A stretch of DNA of 64,000 nt from Taenia hydatigena. Its lineage: Eukaryota; Platyhelminthes; Cestoda; Cyclophyllidea; Taeniidae. Positions 10,006 through 21,700 of the stretch are shown here, in pieces (positions within the stretch are counted from its first letter, which is position 1; each line of letters begins with the position of its first letter). The position numbers were made by a program, and so were the translations under genes. The notes below the pieces were generated by a model, which had not been told where the DNA came from, did not search any database, and worked only from the letters and a program-made list of their open reading frames with translations. The DNA lies in assembly GCA_036345935.2 (NCBI GenBank), contig JADWOT020001498.1, positions 1 to 64,000 of the forward strand, given 5' to 3'.

Positions 10006-13000
10006 ATAGTCAAGTCCTTAAGCTTTATGCTGTTGCCTAAGTATTAAATGCATGCGTCGTTTTGGACTATTAAGCTGCAATTGGTTGTTCATTTGAGGCT
10101 TCGCTCTCGCCATATGGTGAACAGTGTCATTGACGTTGGTGAAATCGCGGACCGTCAACTCAATTATTAGTCTTCGTCTCCTGCGACTCTCCCAAACTTT
10201 GCGATCCTATAAATTAAATTATCAAAGCACTCAGGATAAACGCAATATCTGTTTAACTGGATGTTGTTTTGCTGGTCCACCCAAAAACCTTTATCTTCGT
10301 GCATTCCCGATTCTCAAAGATAGCACTTATTACATCACAAAATGTTAAAAAATACGCGTGCTGATCCAGAAGAAGATACATGTGCAAGCGCCGAGTGCTT
10401 ATGAAAGTAATGCGCATAGGTCCTTTTTTCAGCAGACGACTCCCTAATTCCTGCAATTAATCATCAGGTCTGATTGTTACCCTTATTGCTGTATGTCCTA
10501 CTCAAATTTATCGAATTTGATTTTCATGTAGGAGCAGTAGTGGTAGGGATTATTTAGAGGAGAGGTAAGTGTAAGTTAATGTGTAGACTTTCCTTAAATC
10601 CACTGCGATCGCCAATGTATAAATGTTGCATTCCAAAATGCCCTAAATCCTTTTTTAAGGTCGTTAAAATAGGCACATCAACATCTGTTGGCTATATATT
10701 TTTCCCCATCAAGTTATGGTCTGCTATGGATGGGTTTGAACATCCCATAGATACTGTTACCACTTCACAAATTGCCTACATATGTACGCCCTCGTTTCAA
10801 ACTAACTGCTCTCACTTCAGAATAAGCGCTCAATCCACAAGCAGCGTGCAATCGAAGTCTTTTTCGTAACCTGACAAGATAGCAAAGTGCTAGACAGTTG
10901 TCACTATCTGCTCTCATAAAACTGCATTCGACATTTTAAATAAAATGGCTGCATGCACCTGCAGTCCGTCGCTTCCTTGTCTTCACCAGCATCTCAACAA
11001 TTTCACCTTAACAGTTAAATTTCTTCTGAACCCACCAAGTGTTAATAGTAAAGCAGAACTTTAGTAGGAATGGATTTTACCGCCGTGGTTTTGAATGATA
11101 GGCGAAGGTTTTCCCTGGCAGCAGACAGTAGAACAAAAATTTTGGCTGTGTTTACCCTCTTCAATCCATGACATATTCGGAGTCATTTAATGTGATAGTT
11201 TACTCGAGCAGAATCCAAAACGGCATGTACTGTCCTCTTGTGTCGCTTGCTAGCCGTAAAAAATATTTTATGACAAGGTAGCTTTTGATAAGGTCTTCTT
11301 ATTACTAAGCAATTTTACTAGCATTTAAAAGACCACCATGCTCTACCACCCACTCCTATTACTTTGAGTTGCAGGTCGAGGCAGAAAGACAATGGAAATG
11401 ACGATTACATGTGATGGTTGATAAGTCACAGCTGAATGTGTTGGTGGATGTGTGGTTGAGATTTCCATAGGCTGCATTCTCAGCGTGAGACCCTTTGCTG
11501 ACTTATCGATGCTGGCCGATCGATGGATCGATAAGTGCATACACTCTGTCCTCGTTGCACCTAAGTTACGCCGCCACGCAGGCGATCGATCGACAAGACC
11601 CATTAACCAGGGCAACATCTCATGCATGGATGGCGAGTGGGATAAATGAAGTCATAAATGATGAAATATCATTTTCCATTTAAATGTGAGTGCGTCAATA
11701 TGATTCTTAGTTGTTTTAAACTTCCTATCACCTTGCTCTGCATTTTCTTTCCATTCTGTAACATTTTTCGCATTCCTTACCTGTCAGAATTCGGAAACGA
11801 TGAGAACGCAAATAGGCAAGACACAGCGTCGGCACTGCTACCTCTTAAAGTCCTCTGCGCCTTCAAGATGCCGATAAGATCACCAGTAGTGTAGTCGTCA
11901 CGTATTGGTTATTCGAAATTCTCATGTCATGTTCTTCGACAACTTTAAAGCCTGCTCTAAGATACATTTTTGAGCCATCGTTGGGCTGCACATACATGAG
12001 CTTGCATCTTAAGGACATCTTGAGCATGGTTTATATATGTATACTTTTTCGAACATTGTAAACTCTTTTTAGTGGGTGGAATTCAAGCTTTTCAATCGTA
12101 ATTCGAAATCGTCATCAAGGGACTCCATAAGATGACTTTATTGCTGGTTCTTTTGCGATTTTCGAGGTATTAGACATGGCGAGACTGGTACATATAGTGA
12201 TGTAATGGTCATGCCCAGTTAAGCAGGAAGAGTGGGTGAGAATGCTGCTAATAAGGAGCTGAGAGGTGTCAAAAAGGGGAGAGAAGCTTAAAAATTTAGA
12301 TGTTGATACACTGCTCATCATATATGCAAATAGCTAAGCATACATTTAAAGCCCTAAATTAAACATTTAAGAACTTTGATGGCCATCCCACTCCATCATA
12401 CCAGGCCATTTTTAAGTGACACTTAGAAATGTAAGTAGCCAAGTAGTGACAGGTGCAGCATCTCAGTGTAGACATCTTAAGGAAACTTAAAATTGTCTCA
12501 CAGGCATTAAGAAGGTAGGAAAAGGAGGATTTGAAGAAGAACAATTAAAACAATTGAAAGAAGAGGAGTAAGTAGAGAAGGGGAACGGGGGGCGTAAGAA
12601 TGGGAACGAGAGTGAGGACCAGGAGGAGTTGGGGGATTAAAGTATAGAGATATCATTGTAGAAGTGAGGAAACGATGTCTAGCAAAGACAGGAATTGAAG
12701 TAGGTGGACTGGCCTCGCGAAAGGCAGATTTGGCATTGTTGTAGGAGGAATGACTATAGTCTTGTGTAAGCAGCCTTTTATTTCCACCGATTGCATCCAT
12801 TTTTCTTTATTATTGCACCTTCTCTTTCCTCTTCCAATTCTCATAACTTTATATCCTCTTTTTATCATTGCTTGAATGAATTTGGAAATCCATTTGATCT
12901 CCCCTTTTTAGTGAAGCCAACACAACCACCGCAGTTGTAAAGCAGAGGCAGTCAAGCAAAGCTTTGTCAACTGATCGAAATGCATGTCATGCGCATACTG

Positions 13001-13214
13001 AAGGCGTGAATACCTTTTATAAAAGAATGTATGTGCTTGATACCTAGTTGTTCACAAAGAGCTTAAAATATAAATGTTCTAAAAGTATGCACCCCAAATT
13101 ACTCAGTCTTAACAACTCGTGTAAGGTAAAATATTGGCACAAAGGAGTGCCTACAGTGCATTGCAACATTGTCAAAAACTACAATTGCGAGCCATGTGTG
13201 TAATACTTTGTTTG
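10006..13214. other. Mostly non-coding; one THAP-like open frame noted separately
   Basis: No gene recognised apart from the weak candidate at 10579-10869. Around 11500-11600 there is a cluster of GATCGAT-type palindromic words. From about 12530 to 12720 the plus strand is strongly purine-rich; its complement gives a minus-strand frame with FNPPTPPG followed by a hydrophobic tail, slightly like FFNPPTGV in the minus-strand frame at 44407-44676. None of this is strong enough for a gene call. Confidence 0.5.
10579..10869 (+). CDS. Open frame with weak THAP-like zinc-coordination pattern
   Basis: A 96-codon plus-strand frame contains KCCIPKC near residues 15-21, GYIFFP near 38-43 and CSHF near 77-80. 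THAP domains begin with a C-x2-4-C pair, contain a hydrophobic F-x-F-P stretch, and end with C-x2-H-F, so the order and spacing are suggestive. The terminal pair is C-x-H rather than C-x2-H, and the invariant tryptophan/proline context is poor. It may be a decayed THAP exon or a chance frame. No splice sites or neighbours support it. Confidence 0.2.
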   Translation: MCRLSLNPLRSPMYKCCIPKCPKSFFKVVKIGTSTSVGYIFFPIKLWSAMDGFEHPIDTVTTSQIAYICTPSFQTNCSHFRISAQSTSSVQSKSFS

Positions 13215-13395
13215 AACTAGCGGTTTCTGTCAGGGTCACAGAGGTGGCCATATTGCCCTGGCTGCGTGGGCTGGCCTCCAGGACATGCCAGCGGCTTATT
13301 TCCTTCTGCCCGTCGAATATGTATTCTACTCTAGCATTCTGTCTTCTTTCGCCTTTGAGGGGGCCTCGGGAAGCTACAATGTCTTTAGTAAAGTT
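13215..13395 (-). repeat. Repeat family R1, copy 2
   Basis: Best preserved copy of R1. It lies inside a 116-codon minus-strand open frame (13099-13449) reading ASRGPLKGERRQNARVEYIF, then GQKEISRWH, then NMATSVTLTE. Homologous stretches at 9612-10005 and 13478-13650 share the nucleotide landmarks. Copy 3 starts less than 100 bases downstream, so copies 2 and 3 are a local tandem pair. No family recognised. Confidence 0.5.
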
Positions 13396-13477
13396 ATGGA
13401 TATTAATAGCTAGATTTGAAGAAGCGAATGCAATGCTTAAGTTGTGCAACTACTGGTTCTGGTTAATGTCACTTTAG

Positions 13478-13650
13478 CGGTCCTATAGCCGTTGTCAGGT
13501 GAGGAGGTCTCTAGGTCATGCCGGCAGTTTAGATTCCTTCCCGTTCGGCAAACATATATTTTCTGCCCTAGCATTATTTATTCTTTTGTTTTCAAGGAAG
13601 CCCCAGAACGCTACATTGGTGGTGTTAAAGATAATAAAATAAAAAACGTT
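13478..13650 (-). repeat. Repeat family R1, copy 3
   Basis: Diverged tandem neighbour of copy 2. It keeps CCTATAGCC, TTCCTTCCCGTTCGGCAAA in place of TTCCTTCTGCCCGTCGAA, TAGCATT and TTTTGTTTTCAAGGA. The minus-strand frame homologous to copy 2 is broken by stops and indels. Confidence 0.45.
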
Positions 13651-14004
13651 GCCCCCCGCACTTCCTCCGAATAAACAAAAACATAAATGTATTTAAAAAT
13701 TACAATCAGATACGGCTACACGAGTATACTAATTAATGTATTCGGGTTCAAAACAAGTTTGCATTATTTAATCAAGTGGAATACAAAAAACAAATCGAAT
13801 ACACCATGCACCATTTAAAATCAAAATAAGTGTAAATTATGAAAGCAATATACAAAAGCCATCTTTTGATCGCAGCTAGTACCTTCGTGCTAGGAAAGCA
13901 AGCCTTTAAATTAACTAATTCGCTCTTCGTCTTCAAGGTAATTGACGGCGGCAGTGCCATTTCTCCTGTCGATTCATTGGAACCTATTGACGGAAACGGT
14001 ATTT
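13651..14004. other. No recognised gene
   Basis: AT-rich spacer. Nothing recognised apart from possible upstream sequence of the cyclase-like exon that follows. Confidence 0.55.
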
Positions 14005-14128
14005 AGTCCTTCAACTTACACGGAGATGCATCTTGCTACACTAGCGTCTATATCATTGAACGTGGGCTAGTCGAGTGACTACTTGGAATCAGAATTCTGC
14101 TTATGCAATTACTTCGCACACATCCCAG
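14005..14128 (+). pseudogene. Class III nucleotide-cyclase-like exon, copy 3 (inverted)
   Basis: Plus-strand sequence ending in CCCAG then GTAAGAG (phase 1) reads YTEMHLATLASISLNVG, a TAG stop, then SSDYLESEFCLCNYFAHIPG. The first part parallels SARMHVDLLENILISMG of copy 2, and FCLCNYFAHIPG parallels FCLWHYFAQNPG of copy 1. The GDC-type segment is not recognisable upstream. Intron bases after the donor (GCATTTTAT) also match copies 1 and 2. It is in opposite orientation to the others. The in-frame stop marks it as dead. Confidence 0.4.
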
Positions 14129-14740
14129 GTAAGAGTAAACAGCATTTTATAGCTATTTGTGTCGTTTTTCTTGCAATATAAGTAGTAGTGATCACTTGTT
14201 CAACAATTTTACTTTACAATTTATCATGTTTTTATTATTACACAGCGATAGCTGCTTCATTCGGGTCGTTAATTCAGGCTAATAAAAAAGTCTATAGAAT
14301 ACGCAGATAGCATCAGTGAACTTAAAGTATTTAAGAGATACTTCAAGATGAAGGGAAATTAATTGAAAGCCATAAATTAGCCGCTGTTCTCGTTCTATCA
14401 TAATGGAAATAATTGGCTGTTTATATCAGTGCACAGCTGGAACTATCGCAAATTTGTTCATGAGTGTCGCATTAGCTGCGCTGCGTTCCATATTTCTTAT
14501 GCTTTGGTCTAGAAATGATCTGGATAAGCTCTGGCTATCGATGTAGCATAATTAAATGTGGTACCTGCTTCATCCTTTTCATATCTGTTTTGTTCAGATC
14601 TGAAATTTCGAGGCTTCCAGTCTTCTGCAGCTGCTTTTGATACTAATCAGTAGCGAACTGGTTTGGGTAGAGGGGCATTTAATTTATGTTTCCAAGGGAA
14701 CGGGAAGTAATCGTGTTTAATCTTTAAGCTTTATATATAA
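14129..14740. other. No recognised gene
   Basis: AT-rich sequence with no open frame of note. The first bases are the intron side of the cyclase-like donor. Confidence 0.55.
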
Positions 14741-15790
14741 TTCGCTTTGATGTAGCCTTACCCAGAAATGGCGCCCTACGGTATTTTGTCTTTTGTAAGC
14801 ATTTCGTGACATTCTCAAGTTATACAGTGACGACTTAGTTCTGCTCGGCTCATATCGAGGTTAGTTGCGAATGAAACTGAATTAGTTGCATTATGCTACC
14901 GCGCCGTAATCTATCAATTTTGATTTAACCCTTGATCAGAAAAGAAATTCTGTGCCCTCTTGTCTAGTGTAAATATATTCTGAAGCTCTCGATATAAGTA
15001 GTGAATACTAAGTCTCGGTCGAAGCGTACTGAGATTAGTTTATGAAAAGAACCGAAGGTAGTCGAGTAGTCACTGCTTTCGGGGACATCACTTCTGATTT
15101 AGCCTTGACCAAAACACGGATTCCGCGGCCTCTTGTCTTGAAAAATCATATGTAATTTTTCGAGTCAAGCAATGACGACATGATTTAACTCGTCACACAT
15201 AAAACTTATTTAGGAGAGGTGCCGAAAATATGCGGGTTCATATCTCTGCGCTCAATTTCATTGCTTTTGATTCAGCCTTTATTAGAAAAAGGCACCTGTG
15301 AACTTTCGTCTCCTGTTATTGTTTTCTGATGTTCTAGAGTTAAATAATGCCGCTTGGGTTTTATTCGATCCGTTTGAATTTTATCTTAAAAGTTGAATCA
15401 GAACTAGCCAGGTTATGTCTCTGATAAAAAACTCCTCACGATTTGTTTTAGCCTCGATCAGAATAGGCATTCCGCGACCTCTCGTATGCTGTTACCGTTT
15501 CCTGATTTTTGCGTTGGTGGAGTAACCGAAATCAGTCGTTTCATGTAGCGGAGGTTTATTTGGTCACCTCTTATTAAGCCCCAATTAGAATAGGGAATAT
15601 GCGGCATTTTGAGCATTGCAATCCTTTTTTCGATTTAAGTAATGTCGCTTTAGTGTTTTCTGTAGGAAATTGAACCGAAAGCGGCTGGAATATATCGCTG
15701 CGCTTTCGTTAACTGCTTTTAGATTCCGTCTTGATCAATAATAGTGAATCTGCAATCTTTTGCCTTTGTAGTTTTATTTTGATGCTTCCT
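14740..15790 (+). repeat. Degenerate tandem array, period about 173 bp, possibly continuing to 16560
   Basis: An anchor close to TGATTTAGCCTTGATCAGAA recurs at about 14753, 14926, 15100, 15273, 15449, 15575 and 15726, giving intervals near 173, 174, 173, 176, 126 and 151. After the anchor most units keep ATTCCGCGACCTCTTGTCTT in diverged form; before it they keep ATATCTCTGCGCTTTC-like words (for example near 15240 and 15695). Units look well under 80 percent alike. Further weak anchors (GATGTAGAAT followed by TTCTTTTGTAAGC) at about 16140 and 16530 suggest the array once reached 16.5 kb. No coding potential seen. Confidence 0.55.
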
Positions 15791-18700
15791 GATTAATTAT
15801 TTAGTGTCGATTTATAATTGCAGTTCGAGCTTATATTTATGAAGGAATTGAAAATAGCCTATCTATATTGGTTCACTCTGTTATATTTCTTTATTTGTGC
15901 TCAATGAGAATTAGGCCTTAGGGGCCTTTTCTTATAATTAACATGGTTTTGTTAGTCTTTCCGCTTCAATCTATATTTGCTTAAGCTTTGGTGTATTTGC
16001 TTGGTTCCTTTTGGTTGCACTTTTAGTTTAAGTCGTAATTAAATCTTTTAATTTTACCGTGCCTGATGGTTTAAGAGCCTTTATTTACAGCTGAAGCCCA
16101 GAGGTCTATGGTCTGTAAGGACGATATTTTAATCTGTTTTGATGTAGAATCGCCTACTCTTGGGTACCGTTTATTTGTTTCTTTTGTAAGCGCTTGTGGC
16201 AGTATTCGTAAGTAAATCTTACAGAACAGGCTAAGAAAGCTTGGGACTGCAGATATGCTTTTTCTTATTGTTTCGATCCAAATCTGCCTAGACTGTGCGC
16301 CAATGGCTTGCTACATTTTTAAGGGTCTGATGTGATTTTCATTATAAAATGTCACGGCATAAGTGTGGCTGATATTTGCGGGGTCCATGTTTAAAGAAAG
16401 CTGAGACAGCTCGCGCGTGCAGATGCGCTGTTTTTTTATTCGTAGCAATCCAAAATTGATTTGGTTTGCATCTTAGCAACTTGTTTTCTTTTATGAAATG
16501 GCTGCCGACCATGGGCCTTCTTGATTACTTTTGATGTAGAATAGTGAAGTAAAAGCACAAATTTAAACATTGCTTGCGTAGTATTGAGAAGGGCACGGAT
16601 TGTGGATTGCACTTTTTGCCACTTAAAGGGATACTTGGTCTTTGAAGAACCCATTTGAGACTGTATAATGGCTATTGTTGAGAATGATGCGTGAACTTAA
16701 TTTTCCGCATTGCATTTGCTGTGGTCATGGTGGGCAGTAGGCGTCCCTACGCAACGTTTATTTGGTTAGCAAATGGTTCGATTGATCATTGGCTTGGTCA
16801 TGTTAATCGGTAACCGTTTTGCTTGCAGTCAGTGACTCCTAGTAAGGAGAGCATGAGATTCTATTTAAAGAAGACTTGGTACATTTAGATGCTGCGTCTC
16901 TCCATCCTGCTTTAAACCACGGTCGCACATGTCACACTTTATCCTTTTGGTAACAGTGACAGTGGAAGCCCAGCCACGCCCTCCCCTGTTCTCGTAGTCA
17001 TGGCGACAATCTCAACTTGCAGCTGTTTATGCTGCCTTCGATTAGACTAGTGGCTGCATCAGTTGAGATGCTGGCGGTCCTGTGTGAATGAATTTTTATT
17101 GTTTCCTTCCAGATACAACTGCTTCATCCACTCTGCTTTCAAAGCTGCTTTTAGTGTTATTCTGTAATCACTCTTTTCTTCCACGATTGCTCTGTCTGGA
17201 CGAGGTAGCAGAAGTTGGAAAGGATATGCCACATCGGTTTAACTCTGGCTGATTTCTCCTTGATACATTTTTGACACTCCCTGCGCTTTTTTTACCTCCC
17301 AGGAATTCGCACAAATAAGTGCGTTTTTGTGCATACATTCCAAATTATTAGCACCCAACTGAACTCCATGTGCATGCCTTATTGCTGATCGCTGGAATCT
17401 TGTGGTAGGTCGTAAGAAGGAGTTGAGTTTTATGCGCAAGCTGAATTTCTTATTTAGGCTTGTGTCAACCATTGCCTCTTAATCAACTATTCTTTGGAAG
17501 CCTCCACCATTAGCGCTTTCCATCCTTCTGTCCCTTCGTATTCATTTAGCTAGTTCCAGTTAACCATACGTGTTGTGTTGGTCCATGTGCTGATCATACA
17601 TAGGCAGGATGACCTTAGTTGGCAGTGTTAATACAGCTTACGAGGCTGATAACTAAAAGGCCATATTCATCTTAATGTAACCCAAATGATAGCGGAGGAG
17701 AGCATGCCCCAACTTAAGTATAAATCTTGCCTTTGGCCGTTTTGGATGGTTAGTTTCCACCCCGTCTCCACTTTTGGTTCTACGTGCACCGATTTTGGTG
17801 CGATTCATGCGGATGTATATTGGGCACTTAGCCTCCTCCTCATTTTTGACTTTCGCACGGCTAGCGCATAAAATAAGATTCTAGTAGCTTATAGTGGCAT
17901 GGGCTTAGTTTTCTTATGGGTTGGTGTTTGTGGCTGATCCTAAGCCAAAGAAACGGCGTCTCATGGCAGTGCCAATTCGTGTGCAGTGCATAGGTAAGCG
18001 TAAAGTTGACTTAGTAGAAGGGGTGTAGGTGCATGATTGTGATCTGTTCAGTTCTTTTTAGGAATCTGAAGCATCTTTCTTTGCCACCTTTTGCGAGTCC
18101 AGCACAAGCCAACGGACGCCGATGACACGAAGTGCGGTCTTTGGTAGAGGAGCGGATGGATTTTGTAACGCGTTAGAGGAGGAACGAACCGGTAAGCCCA
18201 TTCTTTTGGAGACAGTGTTGGACGAATTGATTTTTTCCTGCTTACTTTGTTTGATTTATTCCGTTTTAAGACAAGCAACGAGGTTGGGCGTGGCAGCAGA
18301 CTTCTGACTGAGACAGATTATCTGGTCAAAGTGTATGCTTGAGACTGTTATTTGACAAGAGCTAGACTGCTTTGCAGACAGCTGGCATTGGACTAGCAGT
18401 CGCCGCAGAAAATGGATTTGCCAGTATGGACGCTGCATCGCTGTTTCCTACGATGTTATCGCGTTCGTGATGTGATGGCGGATTAGTGTTTGTGCTGCGG
18501 GTTCACACAAAAGTACCTTGCAGACTCATCAAATACCTGATCACCGGTCATGAGAAGTGGAGTCAACCCCGTCTCATTTCAATGTGCTGTTGCTGCTGCT
18601 CAAAAGTCTGTGGCACTCCAGTGTAAACGTTTTTTAAAAGATTTAAGCAGGTCATTTCCATAAAATGACACAAAAGTAACCTCACCCACTAGAACACTTT

Positions 18701-21700
18701 TGCCTTTCATTTGCTGCAATAGCTTCATTTTAATGTGCCATATTTGGCGTTCATGGTGTCGAATCGTCATCGTGATCGTAAAGTCGACTACACTGTAAAG
18801 ACTTGACATTTTTCATCATTACAGATGGTCTAGAACTTAAAATTGATAAGACTATTGAATAATAAATAACAAGGTGTCCCTCGATATTGCTTCTTACCTT
18901 CCATTTCGTTGCTATGTTTGCTATAATTAATACGATCACTTTCTTTTGAGATTTAAAAGCAGTTTGGTACCGCAATATGTGTAACCTGTAATTCGCAACG
19001 CATATTTGTGGGTTCGTGTCAAATAGCCTTTGATGGGATTCAGTGCGTGCTCTGCCCCCTAGCCACAGCTTTGATACTGCATGCAAAAGCTTCTTAAATG
19101 TACGCTTTATTATACTACAGTGCAGTCGCGCCAGTAAGAGATTCAGAGATTTACTCTCTCTGCACAGAATACTATGCGGCTCTTCCTGATTTGGATGCGT
19201 TGAAAAGCACATGGGTTTCAATCAATGTCATGGGTATCATTTTAGTTTTTAGACATTTTCTACAATCATCTTTTATTGTAAGACCTCGATCTCGTCTGCT
19301 TTGCAGAAGTCTTGCTTGCAATCTATGAATAGAATGTGAGCAAATGCTATTACGTCAGCTAAACATGTAAGTTCTGCGATTATTTTCCTTTCCAATTGGG
19401 ATCGATGGCTTAGTAACTCAGGGGCATCCACTGCGGGGCTTCGGTCATTGCGCTGCAAATCTGGCTACGCAAAGCTAGTTAAGGCAAACCTCTCATCGCA
19501 TTGAGCCCAGCCAAATTTCTTAGGCAGATTTAATAGTAATAGGCATCGACGTAGCGCTATTAAATGATCGAGAGTTAAGCATGATTTCGCAAGTCACTGG
19601 TTTTTGGAGTATGCTGTGCATCTGAATGCAAATGTGAAGATTGCGCACTCATTTTTTGTTTCAGTGCAATCAATCTAGCAGATTTGACTTACTCCTTGCG
19701 GATACGTAGCTGCTGTGCGCTTTGCCAGCAAACTTGCTTTCAATAAAACAAGGGGGCTTTGCACTAATTGCTATCGTCTGTTATCCCATCAGTTTTACAC
19801 TGAGGGTGGTTAGTCGCTTAATAATTGGGGAAATCGAGTTTAAAGTACTAAAATTTATAGTGTGTCAGACTGATTGCAGTGCAAAGCATAAAGACAGATC
19901 AGCGAAAAAAGGCATGCTTTCTTGGCACGAGAGTGCCACAAAAAAGACGTTTTCATGTGTGGGATTGAACAGAGGTTGCATATTACCACACTGCACAAGC
20001 AGAGCTACACTACTTAGAGTCAGTTATTGCGATGCTTCTAAAGGGGCTGCACTTATTATTTGCTAAATAAGCAAGGGATAGGCACTGCGTCAAATGCATA
20101 CAAGCTTTCCCTTCACCGGGCTCTGAGGTACTTTCCGCACCGTAGCGCGATAGTGATCATTCAGAACGCAAAAAGGAAGGGAAGCCCTCAAAGAGGTGAT
20201 CGTGAAACGGATATATTATACATGATTGCTGCGGAAGAGAGGAACAAGTGTCGCAGGTAAATAGGCATAAAAAAGTGTGCTAATTGGGAAACAAATGTGA
20301 AATTGAAGTAACGGTACAAGTAAGAAACGGTTAGCATGGCAGATTGCAAGGCGATGCTGAAGCAAATAAAGCAAATTTCATTTTTTGGGCTTTGTGTGCT
20401 TAACTAAAAGAAGTCATTGCGACAGATTCAATTGCATATTTATCTGCACTAAAAGCGCCTTAAATTTAATGTAACCGCCATGCTGCCTAGCTAATTACCT
20501 TATCAGCCGTACTTCAGTGATTTGTGTGGTTGAACTGCTGATGTTTCAAATCCCCCATCACAAATTTTATCGAGCTTAGATTTCCATGGTCCAATCTCTG
20601 CGCTCTTAGGCTCAAGCCAAAGTATCTCTTTGCCTCACTTGCACCGCTTGCGCTTGCATCCGGATAGGCGGCTGTAAAAATAGCTGTTGCAGTATAACTG
20701 CATGACACAAGGTCGTATGAACTGAGGCGAGGACTAAAATTAGTTCAAACACAGGATGACACAAAATTGGCTCAGACAGTTGTGGATGCAACTGTGCTAA
20801 AGTGCAGTTCGAAGAGAACATAGCAGATTTTACGCTAAGTAGGGTTGCGCCCACGAGGCCATAATAACCAGTGTCGACCAAGAGGAGACATTCTAACCCC
20901 ATCAAAAGGTGTGATTCTTTACTTGGATGTTGTCATACCTTGAGTTTTGCACTCAGTTTAAAAAGCAAAAATTAAGTATAACTTTCTTGCAAATAGATCT
21001 ACTAGGCGGCAGAATGCTTAGCAGTATGAACTGAGTACAAAAAAAACTCTGGTGTCTGGATGACACGTCACGCCATCGGATTGATTAAAGTGCAGTAGTT
21101 CACAAAGGCGACAAATAGGTAGGCGCTGGCTGAGATCGCGTAGGATTAATCGGAGTATGATGACAAAGCGTTGATGCTGCTAACGTGTAAATAGACGTAT
21201 GCATGCCCTCTTCGCTGACTTCCCGTCAATCATTTCTTTAACCATGGACTAGAATGTATCACAGAAATGGATTTTCAAAGGTTCTTTGATAGTTTCTTAA
21301 CAACGAATCCCTTCCCATCGCCTGAGTTAAATGGACTGCGAATAAATTATGGCTCTTTCTATTCACTTTACCAGTTCTAAGAGTATGAGTGCCAAGGATG
21401 GAAAGACTTATCCCTTGTCGTTTAAACTCGGATGTGCCGCGTGTACGACAGGCACTGGCCAGTGAATGAGGACTAACTCATTCAGACGATTTCATCAACT
21501 GCCTTTATTGCCTCAATTATTCACGTGCCGAAGTGTATATGCTCACTTTGCTCACTTTCAAACATTCGCATCTGCAAAATGAGGATAGTCTCAAAAAGGC
21601 ATAACTCACTATGCTGTGCTTAAGCCACGGCGAATTATGGCTTAGCTGGCTTCGTTGAATCAACCTATGTAATCAGTATTTTGAGGTCACCAAAATGTTG

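Noticed and set aside
13099..13449. 116-codon minus frame over R1 copy 2, considered as a gene
   Set aside because: The other two R1 copies are frame-broken and the open part goes past the repeat into unrelated sequence; kept as a repeat with possible coding ancestry.
18751..19221. 156-codon minus-strand open frame, second longest in the window
   Set aside because: No recognisable domain, no protein-like composition, no splice context and no copy elsewhere in the window. Length is compatible with chance.
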